A stretch of 64,000 bases of DNA from Bacteroidota bacterium. GTDB taxonomy: Bacteria; Bacteroidota; Bacteroidia; Bacteroidales; F082. Numbering within the stretch: position 1 is the first letter of the stretch; each line of letters begins with the position of its first letter. The notes beneath the pieces are model-generated. The model made no database searches, was not told the DNA's origin, and worked only from the letters and a program-made list of their open reading frames with translations. Of this stretch, positions 60,508 to 64,000 are shown one piece after another. The position numbers were made by a program, and so were the translations under genes. The stretch covers positions 1-64,000 of the forward strand of contig JAHJTC010000008.1 in the NCBI GenBank assembly GCA_018830105.1, written 5' to 3'.

Positions 60508-61878
60508 TTAACCAAACAAGGCTTCAAACAACTGATTAACAGAAGCTACAGCAACTATTTCAATCTTGTATTTAACTGTATCAAGGCCTTTGTGGTTGTA
60601 TTTAGAGATAAAAATCCGTTCGAAACCCAGTTTATCGGCTTCGGCTATGCGGGCTTCAATGCGGTTCACCGCCCTGATCTCGCCCGAAAGGCCAACCTCT
60701 GCTGCAAAACAGTCTTTTGAGTCTATCGGGATATCTTCACTTGACGATAAAATACTGGCAATCACCGAGAGGTCAATCGCCGGATCATCCACGCGGATGC
60801 CGCCTGCAATATTCAGGAAGACATCTTTGGCCGAAAGCCGAAAGCCGGCACGTTTTTCGAGCACGGCAAGTAACATATTGAGCCGGCGCATATCAAATCC
60901 CGTTCCCGAGCGCTGCGGTGTGCCATAAGCTGCCGTGCTTACCAAAGCCTGCGTTTCGATAAGCATCGGACGCAAACCTTCGACCATGGCAGCGATAGCC
61001 ACGCCACTCACCGCTTCTTCGCGTTGCGAAAGCAAAATCTCACTCGGATTGGTAACCTCGCGCAAACCATTGGCATGCATTTCGAAAATGCCGAGCTCGG
61101 CAGCAGAACCAAAACGATTTTTGATGGCACGCAAAATACGGAAACCATAATGGCGATCACCCTCAAATTGTATGACAGTATCTACCATATGCTCCAAAAT
61201 CTTGGGGCCGGCAATGCTGCCATCCTTGGTGATATGACCAATCAAAAATACCGGAACCTGAAAACTTTTGGCCAGCTTGTTCATCTCGGCTGCTGTTTCC
61301 CTGATCTGCGAAATACTTCCGGCAGTAGCTTCCAAACCAGGCGATTGCAAGGTTTGGATAGAGTCGATCACCACCATATCGGGTTGTATCTCCTTAAAAT
61401 GGCGAACGATTTCCTGGGTATCTGTTTCCGTAAGGATATAACAGCTCTGGTTGCGTATGCCAACCCGATCGGCCCGCATTTTAAGCTGCTGCTGACTCTC
61501 TTCGCCACTGATATAAAGCACTTTAACTTCGCTGAGTTGCAAAGCCACCTGCAGCATCAGCGTTGATTTTCCGATACCGGGTTCTCCACCGATCAATACC
61601 AGCGAGCCGGGAACCAATCCTCCACCCAGCACCCTGTTCAGCTCGGCATAGCCCATATCCATGCGGTCGATCTTGGTGCTGCTGATCTCTTGCACCGGTA
61701 AGGGTTTGGCTGTCCCAGGCAGTGCAATACTGCTTTTGACAGTGTGGCCTCTTTTGCCCGTAACCAATGTTTCCTCCACATAGGTGTTCCACTCGCCGCA
61801 ACCCGGGCATTTACCGATCCATTTGGGCGACTCGTTGCCGCAGTTTTTGCAAAAGAAAACCGTTTTTGTTTTAGCCAT
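60508..61878 (-). CDS. radA: DNA repair protein RadA
   Basis: A 456-residue RecA-like helicase that helps branch migration in recombination. The N-terminal zinc finger is CKNCGNESPKWIGKCPGCGEW (about 10-30), the Walker A is GGEPGIGKSTLMLQ (about 95-108), the RadA-specific motif is KNRFGSAAELGIF (about 253-265), and a Lon-like C-terminal domain has LSGEIRAVNRIEARIAEADK. It starts ten bases after the ndh stop and is likely co-transcribed with ndh. Confidence 0.97.
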   Translation of the reverse strand: MAKTKTVFFCKNCGNESPKWIGKCPGCGEWNTYVEETLVTGKRGHTVKSSIALPGTAKPLPVQEISSTKIDRMDMGYAELNRVLGGGLVPGSLVLIGGEPGIGKSTLMLQVALQLSEVKVLYISGEESQQQLKMRADRVGIRNQSCYILTETDTQEIVRHFKEIQPDMVVIDSIQTLQSPGLEATAGSISQIRETAAEMNKLAKSFQVPVFLIGHITKDGSIAGPKILEHMVDTVIQFEGDRHYGFRILRAIKNRFGSAAELGIFEMHANGLREVTNPSEILLSQREEAVSGVAIAAMVEGLRPMLIETQALVSTAAYGTPQRSGTGFDMRRLNMLLAVLEKRAGFRLSAKDVFLNIAGGIRVDDPAIDLSVIASILSSSEDIPIDSKDCFAAEVGLSGEIRAVNRIEARIAEADKLGFERIFISKYNHKGLDTVKYKIEIVAVASVNQLFEALFG

Positions 61879-61888
61879 GTAGTGGTCG

Positions 61889-63181
61889 TTAATTTCGTTT
61901 GTAAGGCCTGATAATCAACCGTAAAGCACTATTAAAGTTGATATAGTTGCTAAACCACTGCAAAAGCGTTGCCAGCCGGTTTTTAAAGCCTACTATCGAC
62001 ATCAAATGTACGAAAAGCCAGACAAACCAGGCAAGGGTGCCGCTAAAATTCAAGCCGGCAAAATCAACGACAGCTTTTTTGCGACCTATGGTAGCCATGC
62101 TTCCTTTGTCGCGATAGCGAAAAGCAAGCAAAGGTTTTTGCTGTTGCTGGCGTTTCAGGTTTTTGGCCAGCTGCTGTGCCTGCTGAATGGCTGCCGGAGC
62201 CACTTGCGGATGACCCTTGGAGTAATTGGCATCACCTTCCATCAATGCAACATCGCCCAAAGCAAAACAGTTATCATAGCCTTTTATGCGACTGTAAGTA
62301 TCCGTCAGCAAACGACCTCCAAACTGACTTACGGCCTGTTCCATTCCATCGACCGGTGCAGCCTTGATACCAGCAGCCCAAATCACATTCTCAGATGGAA
62401 TGGGCGAGCCGTTTTCTATCACGACTTTTTTGCCATCGTAATCGTTGATGCGACAGTTCAGAAAGACCTGCACGCCAAGATTTTTCAGAAAGTTTTCCGT
62501 TTTATGGGAAGATTTCTCCGACATGCCACCAAGCAGCTTCCCCGATCCTTCGATCAAAAATACCTGCATATCATCCATTTTCAAATCGTGGTATTCTTCC
62601 CTGAAGACAAAACGCTTGAGCTCGGCCAGGGCGCCCGCCAGCTCCACACCGGTAGGACCGCCCCCCACGATCACAAAATTCATCAAGGCCTGCCGCTCAA
62701 ACGGGTCTTTGGTCACAATGGCCTTTTCAAGGTTTTGTAGAATCAGACTGCGCAAATTGAGTGCTTCCGGGACGGTTTTCATGCCCATGGTATAGGTTTC
62801 AAGATTGCGATTTCCAAAAAAATTGGTACGGCCACCGGTCGCAATCACAAGGTAATCAAAGCCAAGGAGGCCTTCGGAAGTATGAATTTCATTTTTTGAA
62901 GCATCAATAAAACTGACATCAGCCAGCCGGAAAAACAGATTGCCAAAGCGTTTTACATATTTCCTAAGCGGATAAGCTATTGAATCGGGCTCCAAACCTC
63001 CTGTGGCCACCTGATATAGCAAGGGCTGAAAGGTATGGTAGTTGTTGCGGTCGATCATCACAATTTGAAAGTCCTTTTTTGAAATTTCTTTCACCAGGGT
63101 AATGCCGGCAAATCCACCCCCAATAATTACCAGCCGGGGCATGGGGCTGTCGGGGATATTTAGTGTGTCTTGAATTTGCAT
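61889..63181 (-). CDS. ndh: Type II NADH dehydrogenase (NDH-2)
   Basis: A 430-residue non-proton-pumping NADH:quinone oxidoreductase. The FAD site is RLVIIGGGFAGITLVKEI (about 15-32), then NNYHTFQPLLYQVATGGL, the NADH site NFVIVGGGPTGVELAGAL (about 168-185), and FALGDVALMEG before the quinone-binding AAIQQAQQLAKNL segment. A C-terminal amphipathic/hydrophobic stretch (FSGTLAWFVWLFVHLMSIVGF) anchors it to the membrane. It may feed electrons to the same quinone pool as the cytochrome b proteins in this window. Confidence 0.95.
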   Translation of the reverse strand: MQIQDTLNIPDSPMPRLVIIGGGFAGITLVKEISKKDFQIVMIDRNNYHTFQPLLYQVATGGLEPDSIAYPLRKYVKRFGNLFFRLADVSFIDASKNEIHTSEGLLGFDYLVIATGGRTNFFGNRNLETYTMGMKTVPEALNLRSLILQNLEKAIVTKDPFERQALMNFVIVGGGPTGVELAGALAELKRFVFREEYHDLKMDDMQVFLIEGSGKLLGGMSEKSSHKTENFLKNLGVQVFLNCRINDYDGKKVVIENGSPIPSENVIWAAGIKAAPVDGMEQAVSQFGGRLLTDTYSRIKGYDNCFALGDVALMEGDANYSKGHPQVAPAAIQQAQQLAKNLKRQQQQKPLLAFRYRDKGSMATIGRKKAVVDFAGLNFSGTLAWFVWLFVHLMSIVGFKNRLATLLQWFSNYINFNSALRLIIRPYKRN

Positions 63182-63244
63182 ATAATAATCGTTTAATCAG
63201 TGACTTTATTTTCTACTCTGTTATCAAATCATTCTTTAGCCCTG

Positions 63245-64000
63245 TCAAAACCTGAATAGTTTAAGGTATTCGTCAAACACAAAAACCCGATTACGGCTTT
63301 GGCCGGTCATTTCTTTGAGAATTCCATTTTGTTCGAACTCGCTTACCAAATCATTGGCAGCTTTGTAGCTTACGCCTAGCAATGATTGCACTTGTTTTAC
63401 ATGAATAACAGGCTTTTTAAATAATTCATTTAGTAATACCGCAGCATTGGCTGCCCGCTTGCCGTAAGTTTGACCAAGTGTACTTTCTAGCCGTGCTTTA
63501 AGTTCTAATATTGCGTTGAGCGTTTGGGTAGCATTTTCGGCCGTTTCAGCTACGCCTGCCAAAAAATATTTGAGCCACTGAGTCATATTATTTGAGGTGC
63601 GCACAAAAGTCAGGTTATCGTAATAAATGCCTTTATTTTTTTCAAACCAAGCTGACAAATATAGCAGCGGTTTCTGCAATATTTTTTTATCTACCAAAAA
63701 CAGTGTAATGAGCAATCGTCCAATTCTTCCATTACCATCCAAAAATGGGTGAATGGTCTCAAACTGGTAATGGACAATGCCAATTTTGATGAGCGCTGGT
63801 ATACTGAGATCATCGTTGTGAAGAAATTTTTCCAAATCGCTCATCAATTCTGCCACAAAGTCCTGATTAGGTGGAATAAACACTGCATCTAAAAGCGTAT
63901 TCCCTCCAATCCAATTTTGGCTGTGGCGGTATTCGCCCGGCATTTTGTTTTCACCACGACCACTACTCAAAAGGGTTTTATGTGTTTGCTTAATAAGTCT
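63245..64000 (-). CDS. Fic-family protein, N-terminus beyond the window
   Basis: The frame is open to the window edge (residues before TTG at 63970 read RLIKQTHKTLL, then SSGRGENKMPGEYRHSQNWIGG, the usual Fic start region). The catalytic motif is HPFLDGNGRIGRLL with His that would activate AMP or phosphate transfer. A C-terminal helix-turn-helix follows (VKQVQSLLGVSYKAANDLVSEFEQNGILKEMTG), typical of the Fic proteins with a DUF4172 or winged-helix tail. The inhibitory helix, if N-terminal, is outside the window. Confidence 0.92.
   Translation of the reverse strand, partial: RLIKQTHKTLLSSGRGENKMPGEYRHSQNWIGGNTLLDAVFIPPNQDFVAELMSDLEKFLHNDDLSIPALIKIGIVHYQFETIHPFLDGNGRIGRLLITLFLVDKKILQKPLLYLSAWFEKNKGIYYDNLTFVRTSNNMTQWLKYFLAGVAETAENATQTLNAILELKARLESTLGQTYGKRAANAAVLLNELFKKPVIHVKQVQSLLGVSYKAANDLVSEFEQNGILKEMTGQSRNRVFVFDEYLKLFRF

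Overview
The window looks like a chromosomal segment of a Bacteroidota bacterium, probably an anaerobic or facultative member of the Bacteroidales/Marinilabiliales kind, although the order cannot be fixed from sequence alone. The evidence is C-terminal type IX secretion sorting domains on several secreted proteins, promoter boxes of the Bacteroidota form (TTG, about 20 bases, TAnnTTTG), an RprXY-like two-component pair, a fused CusA-TolC efflux protein and an indole-forming tryptophanase. Protein assignments rest on motif reading; no database search was possible.

Left part (1-8190): a type II-C CRISPR-Cas locus. The array (20 repeats in view, the first cut by the window edge) is followed by cas2, cas1, a REP-associated tyrosine transposase with four palindromic REP-like repeats, and a 1410-residue cas9 whose RuvC and HNH catalytic residues are all present. 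Upstream of cas9 lie two different tracrRNA-like genes, and between them the stump of a second, different cas9. This looks like a replaced cas9 allele that left its own tracrRNA behind. A DEAD-box helicase follows.

10.7-31.4 kb: respiration and envelope. After a b-type cytochrome and a CusRS-like two-component system comes a tightly overlapping five-gene minus-strand operon: a multi-His membrane protein, a membrane-anchored Fe-S/flavin oxidoreductase, a 20-haem cytochrome c, a 34-haem cytochrome c and an outer-membrane beta-barrel. It resembles in layout a complete electron conduit from the inner membrane to the cell surface. A divergent heavy-metal RND efflux operon, a serine hydrolase and an RprXY-like two-component system follow.

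31.5-37.6 kb: a structured RNA candidate with an intrinsic terminator ahead of pgi, then a small pgi operon, a dndC stump left from a DNA phosphorothioation system, and a 982-residue secreted beta-propeller-like protein.

37.9-43.7 kb: a six-gene sulfur operon with an octahaem tetrathionate-reductase-family cytochrome, a cytochrome b, a double rhodanese lipoprotein, two YeeE/YedE-type transport proteins and a rhodanese-like protein. Three of the six proteins end exactly in Gly-Gly-Cys, and two of those three have lost the normal rhodanese cysteine. This suggests an undescribed set of C-terminal persulfide arms, comparable in idea to SoxY.

44-64 kb: three toxin-antitoxin pairs, peptidases and hydrolases, tandem secreted paralogues, tryptophanase behind a structured leader, free methionine-R-sulfoxide reductase, endonuclease I, QueD, an Hdr-like Fe-S pair, an SMR exporter, RadA, NDH-2 and a partial Fic protein.
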